This document shows positions 46,001 to 55,125 of a stretch of 64,000 nucleotides of DNA, one piece after another. Each line of letters begins with the position of its first letter. Positions within the stretch are counted from its first letter, which is position 1. The translations under genes were made by a program, and so were the position numbers. Origin of the DNA: Heligmosomoides polygyrus polygyrus (taxonomy: Eukaryota > Nematoda > Chromadorea > Rhabditida > Heligmosomidae); the NCBI GenBank assembly GCA_947396885.1, contig OX377202.1:11036001-11100000 (forward strand), in the 5' to 3' direction. The notes beneath the pieces were generated by a model. The model was not told the origin of the DNA. It saw only the letters and a list, made by a program, of their open reading frames with translations, and did not search any database.

Positions 46001-47378
46001 GTGATGTGGCCTGCATGGAAAGGCGGGAACACGTCATCCAACTGGAGTTCCACACCGCACCGTAACGTAGCAACCTCCTATATGGCTCTCTTCCATGCTG
46101 TCTATGCTTAGCCGATAGGGAAGGAACAGAGGAATGAGTTCGGTCTAAGCTACCCGAGTCAAAAAACGACTGGAGCTCCTGGAATTGCCTGGAATTCCTC
46201 GCCGCGCTCAGTTCTATGCGCTCCTTTCCGTGCAGGCCTTATGACAGACATGTACCACGTTGTGCTTGGTTCGGTGGAGCTGCCTAAGTTTCTGGAAGCA
46301 CTCCGGGCTGTATCGAAGGACCACGTTTACATGTTTAACAACGATCTTTTTTGGCTTCGTATTGGTACTTTGGGCGCGTGTAGCGCCGTCGGAGAAGGCG
46401 GCGGCTGTCGCGTGCACCCAATAGCACGTTCCTGGTTCGGATTTCCGGCCCAGGCCAACCAAGCCTTCAATCACTCCGGGTTCGGTGAATTGGTACTAGA
46501 CTTGTCTGGGAAGGATAGAGCGCTGACTTGTCCATTGGCTGACCACCGCAAGACATTGGCCAAATACGCATTCAAATCGCCTCCACGACATCCCGTAGAA
46601 GTAGAATGCTGGCGCATACCAAAAGGGATTCAGAAACGCCGTTCTTTATCCGTTATCCTTTTATGGGTACTTTCTTGTGGTAGCGTAGTAAGAAAAAGAA
46701 ACGCGCACCAGCTGTCGTGTGCACCTCATTCCAGGTTCTAGGTTCAGGTCTCCCTTAGACCAACCTATCCTTCCAATGGTACTAGATCCGTCTTGGAAGG
46801 ATAAACACTGGCTTGCACAACTTCTGGCTACGCAAGTCATATTATAAGTCAAACGTGCTTTCATGACATCCAGTAGAAGTAGGATGCGTGGCGCATTCCA
46901 CAAAGGGATCGATCAATGCCATCGTTTATCAATTATTTCTATACACTGGATAAAAGCGCGCTCAGATGAAAAGCACAGCCACTAACAAGTAGAGAAAAGA
47001 GTATACCGTCCCTAGGAAATAGAATAAAAGCACCTGCCTTTTCCACCGCTTTCTAGGTCTAGAAATCCAGTAATTACTTGAGGTTGATCTTACCTCTTTT
47101 CGTAGAATCCGGAAGACGAACGATAGGTCTAACATTACACGTCTCTTCTATGGGGGTTTCAATCCGATTATGGCTAGTCTCTGACAGCGGCCTGAAAAAT
47201 ATCCTATTCTTATCAGTACTTTCAGCCGACTGCGAAGTGTTCACCGGCGTGTGCGCAATCCTGCACTCAGTCCTGCCAACCGGCCGTCGTCAGCTGTCAA
47301 CCACAACCAGCCAGCAACCAATGCGCCTGTCCGCAGAGCTACAATCCGTGTGGAAGTTCGCAGTGCTGCAGACAATAA
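37066..47378 (+). CDS. Secreted cysteine-rich CxxxC-repeat protein, eight exons
   Basis: Exons: 37066-37113, 38409-38570, 38638-38754, 39626-39705, 39803-39899, 42666-42785, 44341-44457, 47226-47378. Every junction has GT and AG (mostly TTCAG) and keeps phase; exon 4 to 5 splits a Cys codon (TG|C). The product is about 297 residues. Exon 1 is exactly a signal peptide (MKLLALALCLTCISAE). The rest is Cys/Gln/Ser-rich with CxxxC spacing (CESSCHNSCQ, CSNSCQTACQ, CSQSC, CTQTC, CAQSCTQSCQ), ending CGSSQCCRQ then TAA. A non-Cys stretch of about 32 residues is encoded by exon 5. AATAAA follows at 47435. The protein is probably extracellular and disulfide-bonded; its function is unknown. Introns of 67 to about 2770 bases hold SINE, RTE, mariner and foldback elements. 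Confidence 0.75.
37313..37334 (-). ncRNA. Exact SL1 sequence on minus strand, followed by GT
   Basis: The complement of these 22 bases is a perfect SL1 leader, followed on the minus strand by GTGAAGCAGC, a donor-like context. It lies antisense in intron 1 of the cysteine-rich gene. Downstream minus-strand sequence contains short hairpin-like GC blocks and an AATTTTAG about 100 bases on that only loosely resembles an Sm site. SL RNA gene or pseudogene. Confidence 0.6.
37590..37875 (-). mobile_element. Decayed RTE 3' fragment
   Basis: Plus-strand phrases CCTGCCGCCCCGTTGATGATC, GTCTCCATCCATCCCCGTCGC and GGTGACGGCTCTCGTCCAG match, with many changes, the complement of the RTE C-terminal coding and 3' region at 43020-43350. 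It lies within intron 1 of the cysteine-rich gene. Confidence 0.65.
38012..38108 (-). repeat. SINE 3' fragment
   Basis: AGGATAAGGACAAAGG, GGGATGCGCCATGCATTCTA and GGCAATTTGAATG are the complement of the SINE tail region. It lies in intron 1 of the cysteine-rich gene. Confidence 0.65.
38993..39275 (-). repeat. Direct repeat of a tRNA-like SINE head
   Basis: Two copies of about 95-115 bases (38993-39086 and 39158-39275) share ATCTGTAAGTAGTT-type starts and CCCTGTGCTTTCCGGGCAGG. On the minus strand the first carries a B-box-like GGTTCGAGTCCGG after TAGCATCCTGCCCGG. They look like heads of a second tRNA-derived family, placed in intron 3 of the cysteine-rich gene. Confidence 0.55.
39749..39770 (-). 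ncRNA. SL1-like sequence, three mismatches, followed by GT
   Basis: The minus strand reads GGTTCAACTATCCAAG then TTTGAG, 19 of 22 identical to SL1, and continues GTAACTTGAG, a good donor context. It lies antisense in the 97-base intron 4 of the cysteine-rich gene. It could be an SL variant or a decayed copy. Confidence 0.4.
40045..40385. mobile_element. MITE with GTCGCGAA termini, possibly doubled
   Basis: The left end ATGTCGCGAATGCGGGCAGC is mirrored twice, at CCCACATTTGCGACATG (near 40258) and at GCTGCCCACATTCGCGAC (near 40383). This suggests a copy inserted beside or into another. It belongs to the family at 15672-15826 and 50338-50504. Confidence 0.65.
40795..40990. repeat. Dispersed repeat with CGATTGATAGC inverted motifs
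   Basis: This copy matches 2755-2960 over CTTCGCGATTTTTATTCG, GATTGATAGC, CACTATCAATC and TCTTTTAATG. It lies in intron 5 of the cysteine-rich gene. Confidence 0.5.
41341..42395. mobile_element. Foldback element with internal direct repeats
   Basis: The left end CCAGGGAAGAGTCTCAGGCG is the inverse of the right end CGCCTGAGACCCTTCCCTGG. Inner arms also pair: 41500-41560 (TTCCTACACATCTCCTAC) with 42010-42065, and 41755-41815 with 42185-42225 (CGGCCGA phrases). Inside the left half a unit of about 137 bases recurs (CAGATTCGTGATCA at 41664 and 41801). No coding capacity. TA flanks are likely but the ends are approximate. Confidence 0.65.
42992..44090 (-). mobile_element. RTE element, 5'-truncated
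   Basis: The minus strand contains the RTE reverse transcriptase from KRGVRQEDTISPKL through LRFADDIVLITPS to the C-terminal region ([33 protein letters not shown]) as one open frame at 43993-43109. The 3' part carries GGTGATACAGGTGGTACAGG and a CATAAATAAATAAATA tail at 42992-43010. The 5' end stops inside the reverse transcriptase, as typical for incomplete reverse transcription. It lies antisense in intron 6 of the cysteine-rich gene. Confidence 0.9.
44698..44719 (-). ncRNA. SL1-like sequence, two mismatches
   Basis: The minus strand reads GGTTTAATTACTCAAG then TTTGGG, 20 of 22 identical to SL1. No GT donor follows (GCCTCTCC). Probably a decayed copy. It lies in intron 7 of the cysteine-rich gene. 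Confidence 0.4.
44893..44978 (+). repeat. SINE 5' fragment
   Basis: GCGCACGTGTTAGCGCAATC and GGCTGTCATGTGCACCCG match the SINE head. The copy is truncated after the diverged B-box region. Confidence 0.65.
44992..45722 (-). mobile_element. Internally deleted mariner with poly-G termini
   Basis: The ends TTAGGGGGGGGGG then CAAAAGTAATGAGAC match the element at 10266-11170 and are flanked by TA on both sides. Its 731 bp lack the segment encoding the HDN to D34D part of the transposase. The middle piece (DEKYVFYLNPAK on the minus strand) and the N-terminal region are still visible. Confidence 0.9.
45790..45985 (+). repeat. SINE 3' part
   Basis: GGTAATTGGGTCCAGAATTGTCTGGGAGG-like body, CATCAGCTGGCCATCGCAGG, CCTCCACGACATCCCGTAG and a TTTATCTTTTATCC tail. 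The tRNA-like head is missing. Confidence 0.7.
46372..46663 (+). repeat. tRNA-derived SINE with target duplication
   Basis: It starts GGGCGCGTGTAGCGCCGTCG and has an intact B-box-like GGTTCGGATTTCC. A TGGTACTTT/TGGGTACTTT pair flanks it. It lies in intron 7 of the cysteine-rich gene. Confidence 0.85.
46674..46940 (+). repeat. Diverged SINE in tandem with the previous copy
   Basis: GTGGTAGCGTAGTAAG, GGTTCTAGGTTCAGGTCTCC, CTTGGAAGGATAAACACTGG, CATGACATCCAGTAGAAG and GGATGCGTGGCGCATTCC follow the family order with high divergence. An older copy, or a subfamily. Confidence 0.7.
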
Positions 47379-47461
47379 CACGTGATCTCCTGTCTGTAAA
47401 TAGTCCTCACATAAGCATATAATGAAGGAATTTAAATAAACAAACCAATCTTTACGTACTT

Positions 47462-48520
47462 TGATACTTTGATGGTCCTTTGTCGGCTGCAGGTCTTCTC
47501 AGCGGGGACCACAGCTCTGCCAGACCGTTCGATCTCTGGCTGCTTGCATCAGGTGAGGCAGACTCCGCTCTCTGAAAGATCTTGAGAATGAGTCTGCCCA
47601 TCGCGTTGGCGGTCGTCCCAGTGGTCTCTTATGGTCTCTTGGGAGCCATTCTGTGACACGGAGACTCCATCTATCGTCCTGTCGTCGAAGCAGGTGTCCC
47701 GACCAGCGATATTTGGACTTCTTCGTGTACTGCAGCGGGTCTGCTAATTGCGACTTTTGCCGTAGCTCCGAGCTTCGTAGGCCTTCTTGCCATTGCTGAT
47801 GAAGGCTCGTCCTCAGAAGACATCTCTCCAGTGCACGATGCGTAGTTTGCATCGCTTTGGCGATTGTCTTGTTGTCGGGCCAGGTTTCCGTCGCGTAACA
47901 CATCGCAGGCAGTACAGAGGCGTTGAATATCGAGGCCCTGAGGCCGGGATCCTTGATCTGATCGGTGACTTCGCGAATCGAACTGAAGGCTGCCCAATCT
48001 GCGTGTCTCCTGCGGGCGATTTCAGGAGCGAGGTCGTTATCCATGTTCAGCTCTCTTCCCAGATAGACGTAGGAGTCGACCTGTTGCAGAGCGACTCCAT
48101 TTAACCTTACGAGTCCCGTGTCACACCACTGGTTGACCATAAATTGCGTTTTGGACATATTCATGTCCAATCCAATCTTCATACCTGCCACATTGAGCTC
48201 GTTCAGCATTTCCTCGACTTCTGCCGTGCTGGTAGAGATGAGAACAATATCGTCGGCGAAGCGAAGGTTGCTGATCCGTTTACCGTCGACAAGGTAGCCT
48301 TTATCGTCCCAGTTCAAGTCCTTCATGACATCCTGGAATGCCGATGTGAATAGCTTAGGAAAAATCGTGTCTCCCTGACGTACCCCTTTTCTGATAGAAA
48401 TTTTAAGCTTTCGAACGAACAGCTGGATGGTAGTCGATGTGTCGAGAAGAATTCGTAATTCATATGCTACAAACAAATAATTGGTCGAAATAAGAAGCCT
48501 CCTCATTCGAACAATTGTAA
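47462..48520 (-). mobile_element. RTE element of a second subfamily, 5'-truncated
   Basis: One minus-strand open frame (48506-47499, 335 codons) covers the reverse transcriptase from IRKGVRQGDTIFPKL through LRFADDIVLISTS (catalytic FADD) to YRWSGHLLRRQDDRW and GRPPTRWADSFSRSF. The protein is clearly diverged from the RTE at 42992-44090. The frame is intact but starts inside the palm domain, so the copy is dead on arrival. It lies just after the cysteine-rich gene's polyadenylation signal, in the opposite orientation. Confidence 0.9.
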
Positions 48521-49196
48521 TTCTATATTTCAGATATTATGTTGGTCCTAAAGGTTAGTTTTCTAAAGTTTATTCTCTCTCATAATGCTTAGGTTTTACC
48601 ATTCCTATTTCAGATGTTGCCTTGTGGTGAGGTTCGCATGATGTTGGCTTACGGGGAGGAGTGTTACTAGCTGCCTGATGCCAAATTCGTCGTATCATTG
48701 TTTTTTAACCTTCCGATAGTTAATGTTCTAGATAGGTGTGATTCCTTTTTTCTTGCATTGCTCTCATTTGAAACTACATTGGCTATACCTCTAACATTCG
48801 TGCAATGTTAACGTGTTGCCCTTGTCTTAATACTGGGACGATTCCCTTTATCACAACACTTTGTGGCCTAAGGCTTGGTTGTTAGGGAAGATAAGTGAGT
48901 TGATTGGCAAAAGAGCCTGGACTTATTCTATAATGTTTCGAAAATCTTTGCCATTTTACAGGATGTTTCGGTTTTTTGTGGTCAACCCGCTGCGGCTATA
49001 GAAGCGACAATGGCTGGCACTGAAAGAAGCATTGCCTGGCCTAAGTACGTAGGGCTACATCCTGACGCTTAGGTGTCGACCAGCCAAGAACGTTGCTCGA
49101 GAGTGGTTTATTATAAATAACCACACTATAGCTGGGCCGGGTTTTAGAAAACCGATTCATTCTATTCTCCATGTGCTACTCTTTCGCATTGCCTAA
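48521..49196. other. Unassigned noncoding stretch
   Basis: Pyrimidine-rich TATTTCAG-type sites occur, but no exon could be built around them. Confidence 0.35.
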
Positions 49197-49573
49197 AGGC
49201 CGCCACAGACTTCTGCGGCGCCGCTCAGCGGCTTGACCCATCATCAGTGGGAGCGGTGACGGCGAGGTACTGTACTGTTTCTAGTCGGGACCGACTGGTG
49301 CTTAACAATAACGCGCCCCGATGACGATCGCGCGCCCGCATCGACCGTCTCCGCTCTGGATCCCGCCGCGAAAGGGCAGAGCGCCGAGCGCAGACAGACA
49401 GACGCTGGAGCGGCGCCGCCGGGTGGAATGATTCAAGTCATTTCCGCCAGCGACGCCGCCGGTGCCGCCGGTGCCGCCGGCCGGCCAGCGGCGCCGCTGG
49501 AGGCGAGCTCTGCGTCTCTGCCCTATGGTTAAGCATAGGGTAGCGGCGACGCCACAAAAGTCTGCGGGGGCCT
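49197..49573. mobile_element. GC-rich MITE with TAA duplication
   Basis: The inverted ends AGGCCGCCACAGACTTCTGC and (complement of the right end) AGGCCCCCGCAGACTTTTG are flanked by TAA on both sides (49194-49196 and 49574-49576). A 3-bp TWA target fits the PIF/Harbinger superfamily; this class is inferred. The 377-bp body is very GC-rich with repeated GCCGCCGGT units and no real gene. Confidence 0.75.
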
Positions 49574-49576
49574 TAA

Positions 49577-50055
49577 CTTCCCTGCCGACAATGTGTCTCA
49601 CTCAGTAAAATTTATGGCAAGACTTCTGTGTGTGGTAATGCATTGTGGCAGACTGATGCAGGTTTCTCCTTAAACACTAGTGACGCTATCTTTGCATGGA
49701 CCCGGCCGGCTACACCCTATTATCTAACCATAATTCCACATCTATATCCTCTTGCCACTGATATCTTCACTCCTGATATAGAATTTCGTCACCCACTTCT
49801 CCGTTAGGTGAATAAACTCTACAGGATGGGATATCAATTCTAATGGGGTTGTCTTGTGATTTAAACTATAAGGGTTCTACTTAGCCACGTTTTAGTATTG
49901 CGCCTTTCTATGTTGTTTGCGAGTTTGTTTTTTTTCAGCTACGTTTTAGAAAGGTGTTTATTTTGTTACTAACTTCTTATTTAATTTGTTGTTTATCCTT
50001 TGTTTTTTTCAGAACTGGATCTGTTTTTAGACGTGCATGACGACCTGTGCAGGGT
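49577..50055. other. Unassigned noncoding stretch
   Basis: T-rich sequence with no exon. The last part leads into a retroelement-type 3' end at 50056. Confidence 0.35.
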
Positions 50056-50120
50056 TTTGTGCACCTTTGAGTGCAATAAATAAATAAATAAATAAATAAA
50101 TAAGTAAATAAATAAATAAT
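50056..50120 (+). repeat. (TAAA)n microsatellite, probable RTE tail
   Basis: GTGCACCTTTGAGTGCAATA is followed by about ten TAAA units. The GTGCAATAAATAAA junction is also seen at the 3' ends of RTE copies at 31157 and 36585, so this is probably the tail of a decayed plus-strand RTE. Confidence 0.7.
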
Positions 50121-50337
50121 CCAGAAGTCGCAAGTTTTGAACTAGAATCTTTAGCAGCGGAATATGGTGACATGCTGTAGAGGCTTTCGGCGGAAGAACA
50201 TAATCTTTCTCGCATGAAATTGTACACTTTTCTAATCAAACTGAAGCACAAAGTTGCCAACTTGCAGAGTAATCTGAAACATTTGAAAAAAGTTACAACA
50301 ATTGCTTGTTATAGCAACATTGGAAGAACTTAGTACA

Positions 50338-50504
50338 TGTCGCGAAGATGGGCAACATTGGGGCGGGTGGAAGTGTGCCAGCCAATCATAGCCAGACAGA
50401 GCATCAGCCGAACAAACGTCAGTCAACCGCATACTTCTTCTCTCAGTGGAACGACCACTCGATACTGTCTGGTTTGGTAGCGCGTTCCCACCTTCGCGAC
50501 ATGT
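50338..50504. mobile_element. Small MITE with ATGTCGCGAA termini
   Basis: TACATGTCGCGAAGATGGG at left and CCACCTTCGCGACATGTA at right are inverted repeats. The internal GCCAGCCAATCATAGCC phrase matches the family at 15672-15826. Confidence 0.75.
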
Positions 50505-51460
50505 ACCAAAACCTTTTTTTTAATTTTTGATTCACCTGCCCCAATAAGTATTTAGATGCACTGTTTGAAATTTTATAACATTTTTAGTTTGTAGGAAAAA
50601 TTGTGATATAATTTTTTTCTAGAGTATAAAGAAGCTACCCGTTTTCAGCGTATTAAATAAAGAGATCGCGCCATGCACTCGTCTCAATACTACGTAGCGA
50701 TTTTTGTTTAACTCATGGTGTAAATGCAGCTTACTTGAAATAGCATCGTGAAGATAAGTGTGTTTCTTACAATTATTTTTGTTATATTGTTTAAAAGTAA
50801 GTAATTCTACTTAAACGGACTTGTCCTGCGAATAAAATGAAAATTGTGATATTCTGAACGAGTGCATGATGGAATTTTTTAAGCAATACAAAAATGCTGC
50901 TTTCTGCGCTTAAAAAAACTCTAAATCATGATTTTTTCTTTAAAAAGTTCTCACAAACTATGTTCTCTTATTGGAAAGATGATATTAAAAATTTCAATAA
51001 AAGTCATAGCAAATTTTCGATGGAAGAAAAATATTCCCATATACCTCTTAATAAGTTCTTATTTCCAGGTGGGAATCGACACTGAAGAAATAGTTTACTG
51101 GGGAAATATTACTGATTGGTTGATTGATTACATAAACCAATTGATTCACTTTTTAAATACTGGTTGCTCTACAGTTAAAATAGGATAGTTTCCGGTTCAA
51201 TAAGTCAATCTTTAAATTTTTTTAGGACGCCATGCAAACGTCGACTTTCTACCTGAAGAAGCGACATCTGCGTCCGAAATTGTAATTATTCACAATTAGC
51301 AACTAAATCACAAAAAATTATATTCAAAAATAACTATATAAAATTTTGATTGCTATTTGCTAATTGCTAATGATAATTTAAGTACTTTCTCTACAAGATG
51401 AGAGAGCCGAAATCGAAGGATGGATTTGACACGGAAATAAATTTGCCCCTTGTGAAGGAA

Positions 51461-51765
51461 TTAGCGCGTGTAGCGCAGTCGGAGGAGCCGACGACTGTCG
51501 CGTGCACCCGGTACCAGGTTCCTGGTTCGGATTTCCCACCCAGGCCAACCAAGCCTTCCATCCCTCTGGAGTCGGTGAATTGGTACCAGACGTGTCTGGG
51601 AAGGATAAAGCGCTGACTTGTTCATCGGCTGGCCACCGCAAGTCATTGTATGGCCAAATACGCATTCAAATCGCCTCCACAACATCCCGTAGAAGTAGAA
51701 TGCGTGGCGCATCCCAGAAGGGATTGAGCAACGCCGTCCTTTATCCTTTATCCTTATTATCCTTC
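51461..51765 (+). repeat. tRNA-derived SINE, best-preserved copy
   Basis: A-box-like TAGCGCAGTCGGAGG and B-box-like GGTTCGGATTTCCC are intact. The body carries GAATTGGTACCAGACGTGTC, AAAGCGCTGACTTGTTCATC and CACAACATCCCGTAGAAG, and the tail is TTTATCCTTTATCCTTATT. The duplication TGAAGGAA lies at 51453-51460 and 51766-51773. Confidence 0.9.
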
Positions 51766-51773
51766 TGAAGGAA

Positions 51774-52889
51774 ACATCATCTGAGAACGAAATTGTGCTT
51801 TATTTAAGCCCTGCATGACAATAACCAACGAACTCTCCAGAAGAAATTAACTCTCCAGAAGAGCCTCGAGCTGATACTAGAAGGCGCATATTTGGATTTT
51901 GAAGATTAACTGAAAAGGCCTTAAGGTCCGAGTTTCACAACTTAGAAGAAGAACGATAATGGTATAAAGCCCAAAAAACAAGCAATCTTGAGATTTCGAA
52001 AATGTTAGGTCTGATTGAAGAAAAGTTAAGTTTAGCTAGGAAAGAAGAAGAAAAGAAGAAAACTTTTTTTAAAGAGCAGTGTCCAATTTAACGTAAAAAT
52101 CGAATATAAGCGTCCTAATTTTTTAGTGTCCAGCTGTCTTTCTAATCAGAAGCCGTACCTATTTCACACTATCAATGAGGTGTGTCATTTCTGTCAGTTC
52201 TCGTAGTCGCTGCAGAAGCTCAAGCTGAAATACTTAGCTCACACAAGTCCAGAGAACCATCGTGTTTCGGAAAAAACCATTGGGTTGGCTGTGTTCTGCG
52301 ATGCTACCTTGCCATGCTTCACTCCAGTCGACCTCGGTGCCACCAGCTGAAGGTAGCTGTGAACGTTTAATAGCCCGCACGTTGCTCTTGACCCAGATTA
52401 GCCAACAATATGCCAGTAATACTGCGAGAAACTGAAATACCAGCCCGAACTGTATTTGTTCTTGCCGCCGCATATTGAGATCGCTTAGCAGTCGAGGCAC
52501 ATTCATTAGAGAACAGTGCCTGTCCTACTGCTCCATAGCCCGTCAGTCAGATGTCAGTCTGACTTTCTACTTTTCCATTGTATCGCTCAATATTTAACGT
52601 TGCTTTTTCCTCAAAGGTGTTTCAGTTTCTCTTTTTTCTGAAAAAATTAAAAATTCACATTCCTTGAAAATAAATAATTATGTACACTGGCTGAATAAAC
52701 GTGGAACACTAACCATTTGATTTCAAGCAGATTTTTTAGGTTCATCCTGATCCCTAGAGTTTTTTGCATATAAATTTTCCTAAAACAAAATAGAAATTTT
52801 GTCTTTGCTATAAAGAGCTACATATTTTGACATTAGACATGCTTATTTCTGCTTAAAAAGTGTTCACTTGAAAACGAAAATTGTATATA
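51774..52889. other. Unassigned noncoding stretch
   Basis: A frame at 52182-52370 resembles a signal peptide start but begins at GTG directly after a stop, so it is not accepted as a gene. No splice-consistent exon pair was found. Confidence 0.35.
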
Positions 52890-53770
52890 CAGGGTGAACC
52901 AAAATAACGTGGACAAGATTTTTCGTCATCATTATAAAACAACCAACAATTCGAAAACACGTCAACTAAATTACAGCAACACAAACATTAGGGTACGTCA
53001 TGATGAAGTCGTTTCGTAGTGGCCTCCCTTGGAGCAGATGCAGAGGGCCAAATGTTTCGCGAATTTTTCGGGGATGGGCTGCAGGTCGTACCTGGGAACA
53101 GATTCTGTTCACGGATGAGAAGCTGTTCACCGCGGAGCAGGCGCACAATCGCCAAAATGGTAGGATGTAGTCTACAGAGGCTCCAAGCACTTCTGCTATC
53201 GTCCAAAACCCACAATCTTCATGGTCTGGGGCGGAATCTGCGCCAGCCGCAAGACCCCTGGTTTTCGTGGATAAAGGAGTGAAAATCGACGAAGATGTGA
53301 ATCAGCGAGACATTCTCGAGTCCGTAGTTCTTCCTTGGGCCCAGCAGCACTTCGGTGATGCCCATTGGACGTTCCAACGGGATTCTGCACCCGCACATAG
53401 TGCGAAGAGTGCGCAGTGGTGCAAGGCCAATTTCCCCGACTTCATCGCACCTTCGAAATGGCCGCCGCATTCTTCGGACTTGAATCCGATGTACTACAGT
53501 GTGTGGGCATTTTAGAGGCTAGGGTCGGTGTCCAACGCCACCGCAGTCTTGAGTCCCTGAAGGAACCCTTGCGCCAGGAGTGGGAACGGTTGTCTCCTGA
53601 TGACCTGCGCCCCATCGTCGAAAAATTCGCGAAACACCTGGCCTTCTGCATCCTTGAACATGCTGTACCCTAGTGTTTGTGTTGTTGTAATTTAGTCGAC
53701 GTTTTTTCGAATTGTTGACTGTTTCATAATTATGACGAAAAAGTTATCCACTTTATTTTGGTTCACCCTG
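52890..53770 (+). mobile_element. Tc1-like element with about 205-bp inverted ends, second copy
   Basis: It is bounded by CAGGGTGAACCAAAATAACG and its complement, with TA on both sides. The left arm, like that of 31731-32643, includes an inverted copy of the transposase 3' end, joined to the catalytic core at the same point (GTACCTGGGAACAGATTC). The right arm has lost about 27 bases. Confidence 0.9.
53080..53660 (+). pseudogene. Tc1-like transposase lacking its DNA-binding half
   Basis: Plus-strand pieces in shifted frames give WEQILFTDEKLF, then WTFQRDSAPAHSA, YSSDLNPMYYSVW (the usual final acidic position in PMDY/PVDN is Y here), and the C-terminal LEARVGVQRHRSLESLKEPL and LRPIVEKFAKHLAFCI. 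The N-terminal domain is replaced by inverted 3' sequence, exactly as in the copy at 31857-32480. Confidence 0.85.
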
Positions 53771-54106
53771 TATGTGCAATAATAAGCCAGTATCGCAAAC
53801 AAGATGGCATGAAAACACGTTAGTGCAGACAGCAAACGAAGCTATACGGTGGATTCTACTGGGTAAAAGGGTACGGTATGCCATATACAGTATGAAGCAT
53901 TATGGACGTGGGGTTGAGTTGTTCTACAATTATTTTTTTCATAGATGGCGTAAGCTGTACATTTCCATGTATGTAGTATTAATTGCCTAGCTTGCACTAT
54001 TATAGAATAAGCATGTATAATTAGCCTTTACTATTTCAAAGCTAGACTTTGCACTACTTTTTTTTAAAGGCTGGTAAAAACATGTTGGAAAAAAATTAAT
54101 TTGAAG

Positions 54107-54810
54107 ATGGACAGTCAAAAAGAGCATTATAGGCGTATTTTATTGTTTTTCGAAAAGAAATTGGGTGCAAGCTCGGAAGAAATTAGGTGGTGTTTATGGT
54201 GAGGACTGCCTTACAGAACGCCAGTGTAGGCGTTAGTTTGCTCGCTTTTGCTCTAGAAATTTTACTATGAAATATGGAGCACATACTGGTCGTAAGTCAC
54301 TACTGATGACGACAAAATAAAGGAGTTAGTCGAAGCTAACCAACGTATGACAACTCGAGAGATGGCAGAAAAGCTCGACATATCGAAGTCAACCGTTTAC
54401 TTGCACTTACAACGGTTTGGTTAAGGATAAGGATGAACGACGGTGTTATTCAATCCCCTTTGGGATGTCCCACGCATTTTACTTCTACAGGATGTCATGG
54501 AGGCGATTTGAATGCGTATTTGGCCATACAATGACTTGCGGTGGCCAGCCGATGAACAAGTCAGTGCTTTATCCTTCCCAGACAAGACTGGTACCAATTC
54601 ACCGACCCCGGAGGGATGGAAGGCTTGGTTGGCCTGGGCGGGAAATCCGAACCTGGAACCTGGTATCGGGTGAAGGCGACAGCTGGCGTCTCCTCCGACT
54701 GCGCTCCACACGCCCGTACAACAGCTTGGTTACGTAGGCAAATTGGATGTTTGAGTCCTTCATGAATTGAAGGAAATCCACTGCACAAGTCTCCCACAGA
54801 CGGAAGTAAA
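54107..54810 (+). pseudogene. Mariner transposase N-terminus, split by a SINE
   Basis: From ATG at 54107, pieces give the mariner order: MDSQKEHYRRILLFFEKK, YGEDCLTERQCRR, FARFCSRNF, then DDKIKELVEANQRMTTREMA and LDISKSTVYLHLQRFG. The SINE at 54424-54717 interrupts here, and VGKLDV then VLHELKEIHC resume on the far side. The catalytic domain is not seen. No terminal repeats were identified. Confidence 0.8.
54424..54717 (-). repeat. SINE inserted in the mariner pseudogene
   Basis: The tail is at the low-coordinate end (AAGGATAAGGATG complement) and the head at 54717. A 15-base duplication, ACAACGGTTTGGTTA (54409-54423) and ACAACAGCTTGGTTA (54718-54732), flanks it with two mismatches. The uninterrupted mariner reading frame resumes after the insertion, which independently confirms the boundaries. 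Confidence 0.9.
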
Positions 54811-55106
54811 CCTGTATGAATGAGCTCAGCCCTACACTGCTCAACATGACAACCCCTATAGGTCTGAGAAAGTCAATCTATGTCCACAAAGCTTGACGAA
54901 TAGTACGAGGTTCTGGGTTACCGTACCACTAAACACTTATGATTCACCCGTGTACCCCTAACTGTGATCCAAAAACTTTCCAGTGTCTGAATTGCTTCAG
55001 ATGAAAGTTGGATGGTGAATAATGGCTCGAGTGAATTGCCCTTGAAAACAGCTTCAGAAGAATGTAGTGTATTGAGGATGTCTTTTCAGCTGCTCTTCCA
55101 CAATGA

Positions 55107-55125
55107 TTTTGTTTTCAGATCAGAA
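55107..55125 (+). promoter_or_regulatory. Probable spliced-leader trans-splice acceptor
   Basis: TTTTGTTTTCAG lies eight bases before the tyrosinase ATG at 55126. A pyrimidine-rich TTTCAG this close to a start codon, with no open frame upstream that fits in phase, is the usual arrangement for SL1 trans-splicing in nematodes. A normal 5' UTR intron is the alternative. Confidence 0.55.

Noticed and set aside
50080..50120. TAAA repeats as a possible telomere-like or CRISPR-like array
   Set aside because: The unit is a simple TAAA microsatellite next to a GTGCAATA junction seen at RTE ends. There are no spacers and it is not the nematode TTAGGC telomere unit.
52182..52370. Frame resembling a secreted protein (SFLSVLVVAAEAQAE)
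   Set aside because: It begins at GTG immediately after a stop codon. The nearby ATG is in another frame and ends quickly, and no in-phase exon was found upstream.
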